Assembly (NCBI GenBank): GCA_950022655.1
Contig: OX465584.1
Coordinates: 59,398,841-59,462,840 of the forward strand
Reading direction: 5' to 3'
Source: Alentia gelatinosa
Lineage: Eukaryota > Annelida > Polychaeta > Phyllodocida > Polynoidae
DNA length: 64,000 nt
Shown: one piece after another, positions 31,701 to 42,267 of the stretch
How the letters are laid out: each line of letters starts with the position of its first letter
Numbering within the stretch: position 1 is the first letter of the stretch
Made by a program: the position numbers and the translations under genes
The notes under the pieces: generated by a model
What the model saw: only the letters and a program-made list of their open reading frames with translations
Told to the model about the DNA's origin: nothing
The model's database searches: none

Positions 31701-32240
31701 CTCCTTTTTTGGGCTCAAGGTCAGATTCCCTTTCTTTCCAGGATCTATCCCATCTTATTGATACATAGTTTGGAAATTGATAACTTTTACTTTCATCTTG
31801 TTTAGTCATCCATGTTTCTGAAAAGCAGATAATGTCAATAAATTTTCCATTTAACTCATATCGTAACCGTTCGTATTTGGCCTTAACACTCCAGGCATTC
31901 AAATGCATAAGCTTAATACCATTTGTTTTCGATAGGCCTTCGATGTCAGTAGGTTTATCCATTTAACACAAAGATGCCGTATATCCCTCTATATAATATA
32001 ACAACTGTATCTTTCTTGACGATTGATAACTTCGTAGTATGAGTGAACATGTTGTTTGCGACCTTGGTTAACTTTAGTGTTATAGTCAAACAATAATAAG
32101 AAATAGAAGAACAGAAACAAGCAATGTGCCATGTTGCATTAACACTATAGTGTTTTCCCTTACAATTTGGGTTTTTCCAATCCAAAAGCCAACTTCGGCA
32201 CTCATGGCCGTTGCCTTCTGGGTACATAAATATAAAGTTG
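28731..32240 (-). mobile_element. CR1/L2-group non-LTR retrotransposon (LINE)
   Basis: The element is read on the minus strand. The 3' end is taken at an A-rich tail at about 28728-28738, preceded by AATAAAAG (28744-28752). The ORF spans 29086-31962. The 5' limit is uncertain, since no target-site duplication was found, and a longer 5' region up to the NADAR fragment at 33138 is possible. Intact coding sequence suggests a young copy. Confidence 0.75.
29086..31962 (-). CDS. LINE ORF2: endonuclease / reverse transcriptase, 958 aa
   Basis: An intact 958-residue frame. The N-terminal apurinic-like endonuclease domain occupies about residues 15-240: LNAWS 21-25, SETW 48-51, VYRPP 135-139, GDLNID 168-173, LDLIF 211-215, SDH 232-234. 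A linker rich in K, R and E covers about 245-460. The reverse transcriptase covers about 500-780: LRPISVLP 531-538, motif A FIDLKKAFDTVDH 600-612, motif B GVPQGSNLGP 658-667, catalytic YADD 689-692, and a YLGYLL thumb-proximal motif. The C-terminal region (about 800-958) ends in the YWNSLPVHVR...F pattern common to CR1, L2 and Jockey-group ORFs. There is no RNase H. It nicks target DNA and copies its own RNA there. The start was chosen as the first ATG just before the endonuclease. All catalytic motifs I looked for are present. The exact clade needs a tree. Confidence 0.95.
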   Translation of the reverse strand: MDKPTDIEGLSKTNGIKLMHLNAWSVKAKYERLRYELNGKFIDIICFSETWMTKQDESKSYQFPNYVSIRWDRSWKERESDLEPKKGGGLITLVSTKYAYNDCIYKDYNRSQKDIEMQIILLKKSFVKPIILINVYRPPRGNVNNFLEILRETINDINQPDMEIILMGDLNIDIIDKKENNASSLIHAMTQIGLKQYIEDITRYSDNPSILDLIFSNSNCIKSAGVLTNEISDHQIVFIIRKKEKIKLNRKTFQGRSYKAYKYEKLETFIKKTDWKKYNVLKTTAEQWDYLIALLNKYLDKNCPIKDFSVKTSSDPWISGEIAVLLKEKNEQIRRNRKINTAESKERLRELRNSANKITKEARQNYMKEQTTRYKDDHKKFWRHIQQIIPGTQNKTTPKINLEDKENSKDIEESEVPNFINTYFTNIGPKLAQGKYTPWRMYDLETLDEMQQIYTDSDEITKLIDKIKNKKPSGFEHIRTSIFKDFLKIIKETFSILLNKIFIEASIPNSWKCAIVTPIPKGGDPTDCTNLRPISVLPIQSKILEKIINDRLLIHINNNNILTDMQGGFRKGFSTMQTVSDFTDTILRTMNVGMVTGAVFIDLKKAFDTVDHPILLQKLSFYGIRNKNLDLFKNYLSGRTQQTKANEIMSGVSGVVCGVPQGSNLGPTLFLIFINDLISCIPNTNIRLYADDTVIFAEGTNNNNIQAKLQCAVDLFDLWADQNKLTVNTTKTKYMTFGSAHKCKQIGHVSLRMRGTTLQNVQNYKYLGYLLDSSLTYEAHIKEILRKVGHRIYQLGKLRPFLEIDTALKIYKSFLLPYFDYGDLLYYNAPKYLLDKLQRAQNQSLRIILYADTYTRIYDLHKWTEIPLLCERRKAHLGNLMYCRAQNEKYLDVRNLNTRLFTAPVLKQSQPNIQAYIKSVEYTGANYWNSLPVHVRQTETYTQFKRLSKALLLESIPS

Positions 32241-32817
32241 TGTTTTTATAGCTCAAGGTAGACAGCACGTATAGTCGTATCCGCACTTGATCTTATAAAG
32301 ATAATAACTATAGCTTCTGGATATTTTAGGTTATCGTATTCGTTACAATTTATAGATATGGTTGTCTCAGTTACCTGTATCCGATATTCTCAGATAATAG
32401 CTTCAACTTCTTGGCATTTTAAGTTATACAATCATCAAAGGGTTGATAAAAATAGTAAAATAAACTACTCTAAACGATGTAAAAAGTAATGTAAACGGTC
32501 TTATCAGTTTTCAATCCATTCGCAAGGTTTCAGCGACCCCTCGCGAGTAGAAGAGAAAAAAAGTGCCGTAGATTGATAGTGGTAAGTTAATAGATATGGT
32601 TTTCTCAATTATGTCTAAAGGTAGTACAGTGTTTTGAGGTTCAAAATAATGATATATAATAATATATAATGATATATAATAATAATAGACTTTTAGTGGG
32701 CTTTTTTCCTTCCTCATGGTGGGTCTGGTCAAGGGAACCGGCACTGGGTCAACGTTGTTAACAGGTTATTTTGAAGTCTCGGGTTCTAGGGGATTGTTCA
32801 TTTATGGCATGCCGTTT
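32241..32817. other. AT-rich spacer between LINE ORF and NADAR fragment
   Basis: No ORF of note. ATATATAATAATATAT-like tracts lie at about 32648-32690. CCATATCTAT-type words recur (about 32350 and 32590), which may be 5' UTR of the LINE or unrelated. Confidence 0.3.
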
Positions 32818-33138
32818 TTAGTTGTCATTAACTTGGTCCTCGTTCTCCCCTTCCTCATCTTTGTCCTCCTCCTCGGATTCTTCTTCCTCCTCTGGGGCCT
32901 CCCTTTCATCAGCGTTGTCTCTCGTCATCATTTCGGTCACATCATCACGTACTATCGCCAGGAGGGTTCCCAGCTTGTTTTCACCTATCAGATTTTCTTG
33001 GATGATATGCTGCGCTTCATTTAGTGTGCGGCCGCAACCCCATACCAGGTCCTTGGTTGCTTCGTACAGGTAATCGTCCCCCGTTGATAGTAGTTCGTCT
33101 CTGAGTTCTTCATTTTGAGAGAATTTCATATGTCCCAT
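32818..33138 (-). pseudogene. NADAR (YbiA-like) domain fragment, C-terminal half, with acidic tail
   Basis: A 106-residue frame. Residues about 5-67 read KFSQNEELRDELLSTGDDYL, then EATKDLVWGCGR, then GENKLGTLLAIVRDD. This matches the end of NADAR domains: K-F-x-Q-N, L-L-x-T-G, E-A, W-G-x-G, G-x-N-x-L-G, V-R. NADAR proteins act on ADP-ribose-linked substrates. The N-terminal half of the domain, with the usual F-x-N-F-Y motif, is absent, and an in-frame stop lies just upstream of the first ATG. Residues 74-106 are Glu/Asp-rich. No splice acceptor is obvious, so this is probably a truncated copy rather than an exon. It lies on the LINE strand about 0.85 kb upstream of ORF2 and may belong to that element or be unrelated. 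Confidence 0.6.
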
Positions 33139-33289
33139 GATGTGTCATATGATTTGAGTATTTTACCTTGGTAACTCATGATATTTCGTTATCCAAATCA
33201 AAGGTCCATATGGCTCTTATACTTTGTGAGAATTTCATTTAATTCAAACAATTAGTTTTCTATTCATTATATTATGTACATAAATATCA

Positions 33290-33370
33290 AGGATGCCTCA
33301 AAGATGCTGGAGGCATCTTCCTGTCATAGCAAGAGGAATGCCTGGAGGCATCATGCTGCTGTTAAAGGTT
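33290..33370 (+). repeat. Family N-type palindromic units
   Basis: GATGCTGGAGGCATC and ATGCCTGGAGGCATCATG followed by GTTAAAGGTTTAAAGG, a degraded family N end. Confidence 0.5.
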
Positions 33371-34580
33371 TAAAGGATCTAAATCTATAGGGGACAGAGC
33401 CATTGCTAGTTCATGAAGCAGTCACTAGGTGACCAGCAGTATGGCAGGCCCCTTTGGGGGAAAGATCTATATTCTGGCTCTTTGTTCTTATGAAATTCAA
33501 CTGCCTGTCAATGTTTTAACATGGTTCCCTTGACTCTCAACACCCATCCTAGAGCAGGATGACATAATGATTAAACCCAGGACATGATGTTTTTCACATG
33601 GAACAATTTATATACATATGTGAGCAAGGCTAGAATTGTGACACTTCCTAATTATCACTCATTTCTTTTGTACCTCCATTAGTGAAGAACACCTACTCGG
33701 GGGGGGGGGGGGGGCGGGCATCATGGTAGCCCCCATGGCTCATAGGCTACATGGTATAATATCTGAAGATCAATGTCACAAGGTCTATGGTTCTATCTTA
33801 ACGCTTCTATCACCTCCACTGCTGCTACATGACATTAGACACGATTAACCTATACCTTACAACTGTAGCACAAGAGAGGACTAGTGGATCTCCATTGATA
33901 AGAAAGGCCAACAAATTATGTTAAGTGTGTAAGTATTACAGGAGCAACATGATAATTTATTGTTCTGCAAAGTACAAACTTTCCAATATGATAAGAATAA
34001 ACACCAGTGAAAGTAATCGGGTATCACTATCAATTCTTATCTTTGCATATAGAGATAGCAGCTTTTCCCAATTGTCAACACGTAAATCATGTAGATGGCT
34101 AGATCTATCTGTCAGAGCCATCGTTATCAAAACATAGCCTGCACATGTATAGACACTGCTGCCCTATCAGCTTCACCTTCAGTTGTTATCAGTAAGCGCC
34201 AACAGTGGAAGCTGTCTATAACTATAAAGTGATACGTATAACTGACACAGCTCCAGTCTTCATCAATTCTCCCAAACAACAACACACCATCTGGACACTC
34301 CTGACTGTATAAATAAGGATATTTTCCATTGGCCTCAAAAAGGAAAGACTTTGTTGTAAACTTGAAGTTTACGTGACTTTACTCGTATGTTCTACACGTA
34401 GCGACTGTTGATATAAAACAGGATATATTTGAGTTGTCTTCAGCTAGAAGGTGTGGTTGTCACACGAGCGCTGTAGAACGAGTGTTTTAAATTGGTTGTT
34501 GCTGATTGGAGGCTGCATCTACGTCATGGGCTGCTACGTCACAGCTAACCCCGCCCTTACTGCGCCGGAGCTGAGTTTGG
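33371..34580. other. No gene recognised; poly-G run at about 33699-33714
   Basis: A run of G interrupted near its end (GGGGCGGGC) is the only simple sequence. No domain in the short frames. Confidence 0.3.
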
Positions 34581-34584
34581 GGGT

Positions 34585-34925
34585 AAGTCACTAACGCTCG
34601 TGTATTACTTTGTGTCAACCTGTAATGGTTTGTGGCCGCCTGTCCACAAAACCATCGTTTATTGTCTTTATTATCCATCTTCTTGAGTAAATCTAACCCA
34701 GTAATTGCCATCATATTGGCTATAACCAATAGGGACTATATCCTTGCTCTATAATACAAATGTGTTATTTTCCTGAATACCACAGCTGTGAGGCCGCATA
34801 TTTCAATCCGTATACCACAGTTATATCATCTGACCGGTTTTGTATAATGGGACATGGTTTACTGAGTCCCCATACATTTTTAATGGGATCTTTCTATACG
34901 ATGGATGATATAAGCTTGTTTCTAT
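34585..34925 (-). mobile_element. Family K two-hairpin element, partial (K3)
   Basis: On the minus strand: CATCGTATAGAAAGATCCC, GTATGGGGACTCAGTAAACC, TGGTATACGG, CAATTACTGGGTTAGATTTA, GATGGATAATAAAGAC, CGATGGTTTTGTGGACAGG. The distal part of hairpin 2 is replaced by other sequence. Confidence 0.65.
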
Positions 34926-35102
34926 TGGCGGATTATTCTGCACCGATCTGCAGTCGGGAATCCCTGATTGATTGTTTGGGTACACTGACACAACCACCAC
35001 CTGTTTTATTTAGATTGGTTTAAAAATTAGGCCATAACTTGATAGTAGGAATTTGATATTCAAATATTGCAATGATAAACTCTACCCATGCGTTTTAAGT
35101 GT

Positions 35103-35390
35103 TATCTCACCCCGGGTATTTTTGTTCCATAGTTCTAACATTGGGAACCCATTCTCCATGCCCCTACGAGTATTGCCGTCCGTTCTCCATGGCTTATATC
35201 CTGTACAATGTCCCTTCTCTTGGTATGTACAGGGGTGAGATACATACAGAAAGCAACTCGTTTTGGTCAAAGAAGTCATTCTCCAACTCGTTTGAATGCT
35301 ATGTGATATTCACTCCGCTGTCGCCTTGTTCATATCACTCCGCATCAAACTCGTAGAGAACGACGACTTTGACCAAAACTTGTTGGTTTC
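35103..35390 (+). mobile_element. Family E-type two-hairpin element (E5)
   Basis: Leader TATCTCACCCCGGGTATTTT, CCATAGTTCTAACATTGGG, GGGGTGAGATACATACAG. Then the palindrome AACTCGTTTTGGTCAAAG ... CTTTGACCAAAACTTG. CATTCTCCA occurs in both modules (35151 and 35277). Same family as E6 on the other strand. Confidence 0.7.
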
Positions 35391-36343
35391 TTATTCAGTT
35401 CTCCATGTGTAGCCCTATAAAGTACACATTAGCTGCAGGTATCTTATTCCTCTTAATGACTTTTAGCCGGACAATGCCAGGCTAAATTTACCTCAATTAG
35501 CTCAGCTCATTAAAACTACTGCTCAGACGTTCACTGGTCTCGGAATATTATTAGTCTGCGTACATTAATAGCACCTGGTTCTTCCAACCAGGCCTGCTCC
35601 ACTTTCTATGCCCCGACGGAGCCCGAAAGAAACCTTTCCTCTCTCGGCTCCGTTCTGGTTCCACCTAAAAATGTCTTTGTACATTTTATAGTTGGGTGCA
35701 CCTTCGGTCGCATCTATTCCTGGATCTCATCAGGTTTGAGGCTCGTCATAGTTTGACTATTTCTAATTCGTGACTGGTGATTTTTTTTTTTTTTGGTGGT
35801 CTCTCTCTTCGGTTTGTGGATTTTATTCACACGTGTGCTGGATGGAAATGAGAGATGGTGAGAGTGAGTGAAGCCTGGTTTATTCCCACGTCCCTGTATC
35901 GTCATTCTATTCCCAGGACCCATGGAGGCTTCTTTAGGATGCCTTTAGGGGCCACGGCTAGCCACCACCACCGTCCGAGGCTCATTATTGCAATAATTAA
36001 CAAAAGAGATTAATTAATCAAAGCCAAGTGTGAAGAGTTCGTTGTACTCCGACGAGAAAATCACTAAATCCAGCTTTTCCGGTCGCTGCTAATTATGACG
36101 TCAGTCACGAGCCGATGACGTCACGTCACGATGACGAGTCACGGGTCGTTGGAAATTCCTTAATTTGGGTCGGGTTGAGAATACTTGATTTGGTTAGGTT
36201 TCTTATGATTGATGACTTTATTGCTTTATGTGAGAATAGCTCTCCTTATTTTCCTTTTTATTTTTTTGAATTTCAAGTGAATTTTCTTCATTTTTCCGGT
36301 ATACTTTCCACAACACATAGAATTTCGTTACGGTCACTGATTT
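35391..36343. other. No gene recognised; T-run at about 35780-35793
   Basis: Moderately GC-richer than its surroundings (35570-35720, 35940-36130) but without a credible ORF. Could hold unrecognised exon or regulatory sequence. Confidence 0.2.
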
Positions 36344-36349
36344 CTTTAT

Positions 36350-36655
36350 TCATCCTAACCCTAATAAAAAACGCCATAGGTTTAACATTGACTCAATGTA
36401 TTTGACGGAGCGTTGAATAAAGTGTTATTTATGCACGGAGGTGAATAAAAAAACGGACCAATCAGGGACGAGATAACGAAAGTAGATCCGGCAGCATTGA
36501 TAACTACTAACATGGATAATTACAAATATTCTCTGTATATCGGTGAGATGGGGTAGGATAAATACGAAACTGAACTCGAGTTAGCCTTCTCAATGTTTAT
36601 ACCACTCTGGTCAGGTCTGCTACTCGCTAAACTCAGCGTTTGGTTTCTACTAATT
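36350..36655 (+). mobile_element. Family F two-hairpin element, half palindrome (F3)
   Basis: Close to the reverse complement of F2: CATCCTAACCCTAATAAAAA, CCATAGGTTTAACATTGAC, GGGGTAGGATAAATACG, ACTCGAGTTAGCC. The right arm of the palindrome is lost after GTCTGCTACTCGCTAAACTC. Confidence 0.7.
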
Positions 36656-36900
36656 ATCTCACCTCTGGTATTTTTCCTCCATAGACTTAACATTGAGAAC
36701 TCGTAACAACGCCCATTGAGTATTGAGAAAAAAATACTCAATGCCACAAAGATTAGCCCATTCGTAAATGTGAAGGGTGAGATAAATTCAGAAAACTATT
36801 CAAATTTAGGGTCAGAGCTCGATCCCATATCGTTTGAATCGCTACGTAATTCAAACTCGATGGGATATGAGCTCTGACCCTAAACGTTCATAGGTTTCCT
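36656..36900 (+). mobile_element. Family E two-hairpin element (E3), abutting F3
   Basis: Leader TTATCTCACCTCTGGTATTT, CCATAGACTTAACATTGAG, GGGTGAGATAAATTC. Then the palindrome TTTAGGGTCAGAGCTCGATC ... GGGATATGAGCTCTGACCC with a short loop lacking the GGCTTCGCC apex. Confidence 0.75.
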
Positions 36901-37609
36901 TCATAGTCTTAAATAAGATTCCTGTCATTTCTGTCTTTTTTCAATTATGTTTACTTCTTATTCTGTCTTTCCCTACAGTTGCGCCATGGGAAAATAATAA
37001 TTCACTCCCCTCTCATTGGTATAAAGATGTGCTTATGCATAAAAAAATAAAAAGTGTGGTATAGAATAAACATGAACAAAACGGAGATGAAAAAAATAAA
37101 AGAGATTATCAATTATTATAAGCTGGACAAGTAATCGGATTTTCACTTTGGCGAGAGATTTAAACATTTCCTTGGATTTTACCTTTTGAACATGCGTCTC
37201 GAGCTAGTCCTAAATTCATATGCTAGTAAATGTCATATCAAGTGGTGGTCCCAAAAGAAAATAAATTGCTATGAAAATGAAGCTTATCATACCAGAAGTT
37301 CTAACAAAATTCTGATAAAGATTAAAAGACCCACTACAGAAAAAATATAAACACAGTCCACCTTTTATGGGAAACAGTATCTGGTAAGAACTACCCGCTG
37401 AAACACAGAATGTGCGATATGGAAGCGATTTTAAGGAAAAAATAAAAGAACACCTCCTTAGTATCTAGATATAAAATTTACTAGGTTGTATTTATAAATG
37501 AACTGTATTTGTCTGTGTGCGTCTAAGTATGTCTTGCACCTTTGTTAGACCAGACATGGGAGATCGTCAAACTACCTTGACGAATGTTGAAGTCAATAAT
37601 ATCGCAAAA
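36901..37609. other. No gene recognised
   Basis: AT-rich, no ORF of note, nothing repeated within the window. Confidence 0.3.
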
Positions 37610-37611
37610 CT

Positions 37612-37915
37612 GGATGAGTTTAAATCTTGGCCACCGTATGCCACGACTGGAGTTTGGCATAGTGACTTCATGAGGCGAAGCCGAGTGTAGTCCGTAGCCA
37701 ACACTCTAGGAGTGGCATGCGGTGGCCACGATTAAAACGAATCCGGTTTTGATTTTATCCTACCCTATCTCCTCGATTTTGGAATATTACGTGATAACAA
37801 TGCTGTATGCCACTAGTGGCATATAAAAGTCTGTATGCCAGTCAGCGTGGCATACGGAAACCTAATGTTAAGCTTATGGGATTGTATATTACGGGTAGGA
37901 TAAATACGTCTATCA
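37612..37915 (-). mobile_element. Family F two-hairpin element (F4)
   Basis: Palindrome TTGGCCACCGTATGCCACG ... AGTGGCATGCGGTGGCCA (apex ATGAGGCGAAGCCGAGTG), then module 1 between TTATCCTACCC (37754) and GGGTAGGATAAA. The word TATGCCAC occurs in both modules. Near-identical to F5. Confidence 0.8.
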
Positions 37916-38550
37916 AAAAAAAAAAAAATGCTACGGCACATAGGTGACTTCTTTTAAGATTCGAAGCACCAAACACAAATACTACAGGTCGACACGGACT
38001 AAATCCCTCGTTTATTTAATCTAGCGACTGTAAACTCCTGATAAATACTCTAATTAACTGAGTAAATCAAACAGTGGCAGCATGTTTAGGTGGTGTTACT
38101 ATATCATGTAACTTTACAGTGGCAATCTCCCACCCGGGCCCGGAACTCTCCGCCCCGATGTTTGGACTGTCTCCCATAGGAATATCTCCCCATCTATCTG
38201 TGTTTGGAGAGGACAGGGGGACGCTCAGTTGACTGACATGTGTTATAAAAATAATCACAATCTCCGTGGATTGAATACTCTGTCATGTGCCCTACTGTGT
38301 GAGATAATGGATACCGATATAGCGTTAATTAACCACACATTGGAATCAATTACGTTGTGTTTTTCTTATAATGTCAACTATTAGGCTGCCTTTAGTCCCC
38401 GTGTCCTATTTAGGCCTATCGCTCCATATACCCCGCCCCGCTTCACCATGACAGCTATTTCTGGGCCTATGTAAGGGTTCCGGGAAAATTACATATTGGA
38501 ATAAAGTGAAACTGGTCTCGGGTGAAAGAACAACTGAGTTACGAGGTAGG
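37916..38550. other. No gene recognised; A-run at about 37917-37928
   Basis: Short minus-strand frame 38067-38258 without domain. Nothing supported. Confidence 0.25.
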
Positions 38551-38810
38551 GATGTAAAAATTATTTAACGAGGTCGTGGCCCAATTAAGGATTATCTATA
38601 GATTATTACATCGTAATTTTGATATTCCTTCTCCTGGGAGTGGTTTCTCTGTTACTATTAAGAAAGAATTTGATGAGTTTTTGGTCTGTGTCCTCGTTCG
38701 CCATCGAGTTTTGAGCGCGCAATGATATGAACGAGGCAATAAGCAAGATAGTGAATGGGGACTCAGACCAAACACTAATATGTTTCTGATTTTATCTTAG
38801 CCTTGAAATA
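38550..38810 (-). mobile_element. Two-hairpin element, degraded
   Basis: Palindrome GAGTTTTTGGTCTGTGTCC ... GGGGACTCAGACCAAACAC (about 38667-38783), adjoining TTTTATCTTAGCCTTG at 38787 and ...CCTAGGC-like remnants. The leader hairpin has decayed. Confidence 0.4.
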
Positions 38811-39284
38811 TCTATCTGTTTATGACCCGTTGAGTAGGAGTTACTGTACTTGCAAGCCTGTTGAATACGGGTTCACAATGCTAAGCCTATAGACGCTTAT
38901 ACCAGACTAATATAAAAATATATATAAAAAAACCACTTTCAATAATGATAAAAATGGCAAAATGGTGACCTCAGATGGTTGGTCAGCAATCTCCAACCTT
39001 GTCAAGTAACTTCAACTTGAATGTTTTTTACGTATCTAAGCTTCGATCTGATTGGTCTAGACTGTGTCACGTGGTCAACCTTGGAATGAAAACATCAGCC
39101 TGGGTATCAAAACGTCAGACTTTATATGAGAATTATAGTTCCTACACCCCAGCAGCGATATATAACTATATGTTCGGACATAGGTATAAAATAATATTGT
39201 ATGCCTTGGTATGAAAACGTCAGCCTTGATTTGAAAAAAAGGTAGTTACTGCACCCTCAGCAGCAGTATGTAACTATAGAGTTA
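38811..39284. other. No gene; AAAACGTCAG word repeated
   Basis: GGTATGAAAACGTCAGCC-like words occur about three times (39086, 39104, 39209) with CAGCAG.GATAT/GTATGTAACTATA words, related to 43330-43490. Diverged small repeat. Confidence 0.35.
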
Positions 39285-39566
39285 GGCCCGGCGTCCACCT
39301 ACTACGATATGGCTCCGATATGGTATACGATGCACCTCCCGATACAAAATCAAAATCGTCTCGGAAGGTCACCTAATATCGGGGCAGTTGACCACGTTTC
39401 TGCGATTAGACACCGATTAAAACCCCATAAAGTGCGGGGTGGATTGGCATGTCTAGACATATGTCTACGATTTTGCACCTTCCCGATATGTCTCCGATAT
39501 TTGCTTTTTGTATTGGTGCCATATCGGTAGGTCTAAATTTGTATCGTAGTAGGTGGACGCCAGGCC
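39285..39566. mobile_element. Family A MITE (A6)
   Basis: GGCCCGGCGTCCACCTACTA ... TAGTAGGTGGACGCCAGGCC, TTA duplicated (39282, 39567). Full-length. Confidence 0.85.
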
Positions 39567-39573
39567 TTAGACT

Positions 39574-39870
39574 TTATCTCACCCCAGATATTTTTTCTCC
39601 ATAGACTTAACATTGGAAACTCGTATCTAACACCCATTAGATATTGAGGAAATATATCCAATGGGGGATGATGTCACAAATGTTAGCCCATTAGTCAATA
39701 TTAAGGGTGAGATAAATTCAGAAACCCATTCAAGTTTAGGGTCAGAGCTCGATCCCATCTCATTTGAATCACATAGCAATTCACGCGGCTTCGCCTTGTG
39801 AATTACTACGTGATTCGAACTCGATGGGATACGACCTCAGACCCTAAACTTTCATGGGTTTCCTCTATAG
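39574..39870 (+). mobile_element. Family E two-hairpin element (E4)
   Basis: Leader TTATCTCACCCCAGATATTT, CCATAGACTTAACATTGG, GGGTGAGATAAATTC. Then the palindrome with GGGTCAGAGCTCGATCCC, apex CACGCGGCTTCGCCTTGTG, and CCCTAAACTTTCATGGG. The best-preserved E copy. Confidence 0.85.
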
Positions 39871-40132
39871 ACTCCAGTCCTTGTCTCCTGTGCCTTCCCC
39901 TCCCATCCCTACACCTAACTCACCCCTCCGCACTGGGATATGGATTCCTGGGCCTGTCAGGCCTTAAGGGAAGTCCACATGTTAGAAGGTAGTTTTAGTT
40001 CTTAATGATATCCATAATAAAAGACTTGAGCAAGTCCATAGGGTGTTCGTCAATTCGTATAGCAATATAGAGTCAATTCGTAATAAACGCCCTTAATCAG
40101 GACTAAAGCAAGTCTAAGTAGCTGTTAACTAA

Positions 40133-40393
40133 GGCCCGGCGTCCACCTACTACGATGGAAATTTAGACTTCCCGATATGGCTCCGATGCAAAAAGTAAAA
40201 ATCGCAGACACCCTACGATACAGGTTTTTTATCGGCACTAAATCGTAGACGCCCTTTTACAATGGAGTCTAATCGCAGAGACGTGGTCAACTGCCCCGAT
40301 ATTAGCTGACCTTTCGACGCGATTTTTATATTTTATCGGGAGGTCCATGGTAGACCATATTGAAGCCATATCGTGGTAGGTGGACGCCGGGTC
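40133..40393. mobile_element. Family A MITE (A7)
   Basis: GGCCCGGCGTCCACCTACTA ... GTGGTAGGTGGACGCCGGGTC. Flanks are TAA and TTA. The middle differs from other copies (CCTACGATACAGG). Confidence 0.8.
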
Positions 40394-40769
40394 TTAGATG
40401 TATTCAGACAGCAAACATGTGTTATACAACCTCCAAATTAAAGTGTGACTGTAGGCCTATACATCTATTCATAAGTAATGTATTATGATCGTGTTTTTTA
40501 ATCCTCTTCTATATAACTGCATTGTACATTTCAGGTTAGGAGATATTTTATGTAGACAATTTATAGTGAGTATTTATGTCGTTCTTAGTATAATACGTGA
40601 ACTTTCTCGGACGATGGTTTCTCTTTCAGTACTATTTATAACTAATGGATGCAAACTATATTTGGAGACCGCGAAAAAATATGCTGACATTTAATCGTTA
40701 TAGTGTAGAGGCATAGAATACGAAGAAGATTCTAAGGAGAATCCAAAATTACCATGCTATACTATCATA
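40394..40769. other. No gene recognised
   Basis: One 69-aa frame (40485-40694) with no recognised domain. Confidence 0.25.
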
Positions 40770-41066
40770 AAACTATATGAGTTTTAATGTTGGCCACCAT
40801 ATGCCACGACTTGAGTTTGGCATAGTGACTTCATGAGGCGAAGCCGAGTGAAGTCCGGAGTCAAGACTCCAGGAGTGGTATGCGGTGGCCAAGATTAAAA
40901 CAAATCAAGTTTTGATTTTATCCTACCCCGTCTCCTTGATTTTATAATATTACGTGATAATAATTATGTATGCCACTAGTGGCATATAAAACTCTGTATG
41001 CCAGTCAGCGTGGCATACGGAAACTCAATGTTAAGCCTATGGGATTTTATATTAGGGGTAGGATAG
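40770..41066 (-). mobile_element. Family F two-hairpin element (F5)
   Basis: Palindrome TTGGCCACCATATGCCACG ... GTGGTATGCGGTGGCCAA, apex ATGAGGCGAAGCCGAGTGAA. Module 1 runs TTATCCTACCCCGTCTCC to TTAGGGGTAGGATA with TATGCCACTAGTGGCATA inside. Confidence 0.8.
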
Positions 41067-41094
41067 AGAAAGGTTCCCTACGTTATAAAACTAG

Positions 41095-41405
41095 CAAATG
41101 GTGCGTTCATCATTGATGAATTTTCGTATAATTATAAATGATTAAAAACTAAAGGGTTTGGATTCTAGGATCAAAACATATCAAGCACTGGGTCAGTGGG
41201 TCATGTCAGTTTTGAGCCATCCGTCATTGTCAGCTGGGTACTCCCCTATGACGCTGAGACACTGGCCCTCTGCTCCTTTCACAATACCACAGTGAATAGC
41301 ACGCAGATAGTGAAGGAATAGTATTTTGCAGCTGAATGGAATTATATATGTGACCACCCTAACCTTTAGGCAGTGTATATAGTACGTGCTCGCACGCTCT
41401 AATAA
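41095..41405 (+). mobile_element. Family G short element (G1)
   Basis: GCGTTCATCATTGATGAA, GATCAAAACATATCAAGC, TGAGACACTGGCCCTCTGC and GTGCTCGCACGCTCTAAT at the right end. Opposite orientation to G2 and G3. Confidence 0.6.
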
Positions 41406-42267
41406 ACGGTTATATCATGTTAATCTATTTGAATCATGTTACAACTTAGATATCTGATGTGTAGTGAATTACATTGACTGGAACATGCAATAGCTTCATT
41501 TCTATTCAGCTAACACGAAGCAGCATCCAAAACCTGGTAAAGCTCTATATTGTACACAAGGGACTTTTTTCCGTAATCTACGCTCTGTGTGGGCCGGAGA
41601 TTACGGCCACCCGTAATCTCCTTTCCAGTGGATTCCATACTCTCTATAGGTTTAGTATGGAGTATGGGTTTTTTGTTTGTTTGTTTTCTTCATTCAATTC
41701 CAAATTCTGTTATACAGACCTTCCATTGCTAGTGATGATATATATATACGTAGAGTACATATTATAAGCGACTCCGAACATGAATCTCCCTTGTATACGA
41801 ACATTCTCTTGATGTGAAATATGATATGTGACTGATACTCCAACATGTATTCATCTCATTGTATATATCATCATTGTTGGTGGTGCGTGTAATCATAGTC
41901 GAATTTTGCAAGGAAGAGCGATGTATAAACGTGGAATGCAATCAAGACGTTTAAAAAAATAGATACACATATATCTACATTCCATGCAATTGTTATTACT
42001 TTGGATATTGTTTAGCATGAGCCCGTTGAAGGCCTCTTTGACAGAAGAATAATGGTTTAATTTTCCACATGGGTGATTTGCGCCGACTTCATACTCTATT
42101 AATCAGCAGCCATGAGGAAGTGGCCACTCAGAATGTATAAGGATAGGTTTATAAGTGTCATACGTGTCATAAGTTACTAGACATTTATGCCGGATTCCCT
42201 TTAACGTCATTAAAAGTGAAAATCTAAAAGTAAAAACCAAGGTTATTCAGTACTAAGGCTACAGTTA
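41406..42267. other. No gene; palindromic GGAGATTACGG fragment at about 41590
   Basis: CGGAGATTACGGCCACCCGTAATCTCC (as a hairpin) near 41596-41624 resembles part of K5 at 15534. The 97-aa frame 41474-41767 crosses it and has no domain. Confidence 0.35.

Noticed and set aside
32716..33073. Plus-strand ORFs of 83-102 aa overlapping the NADAR fragment
   Set aside because: They are antisense to a better-supported minus-strand frame. Their Ser/Leu-rich character comes from the acidic tail codons.
39568..39873. TAGACT on both sides of E4 as a 6-bp target duplication
   Set aside because: Other E copies (E1, E2, E3) show no such pair, and the right TAGACT may be part of the element end.
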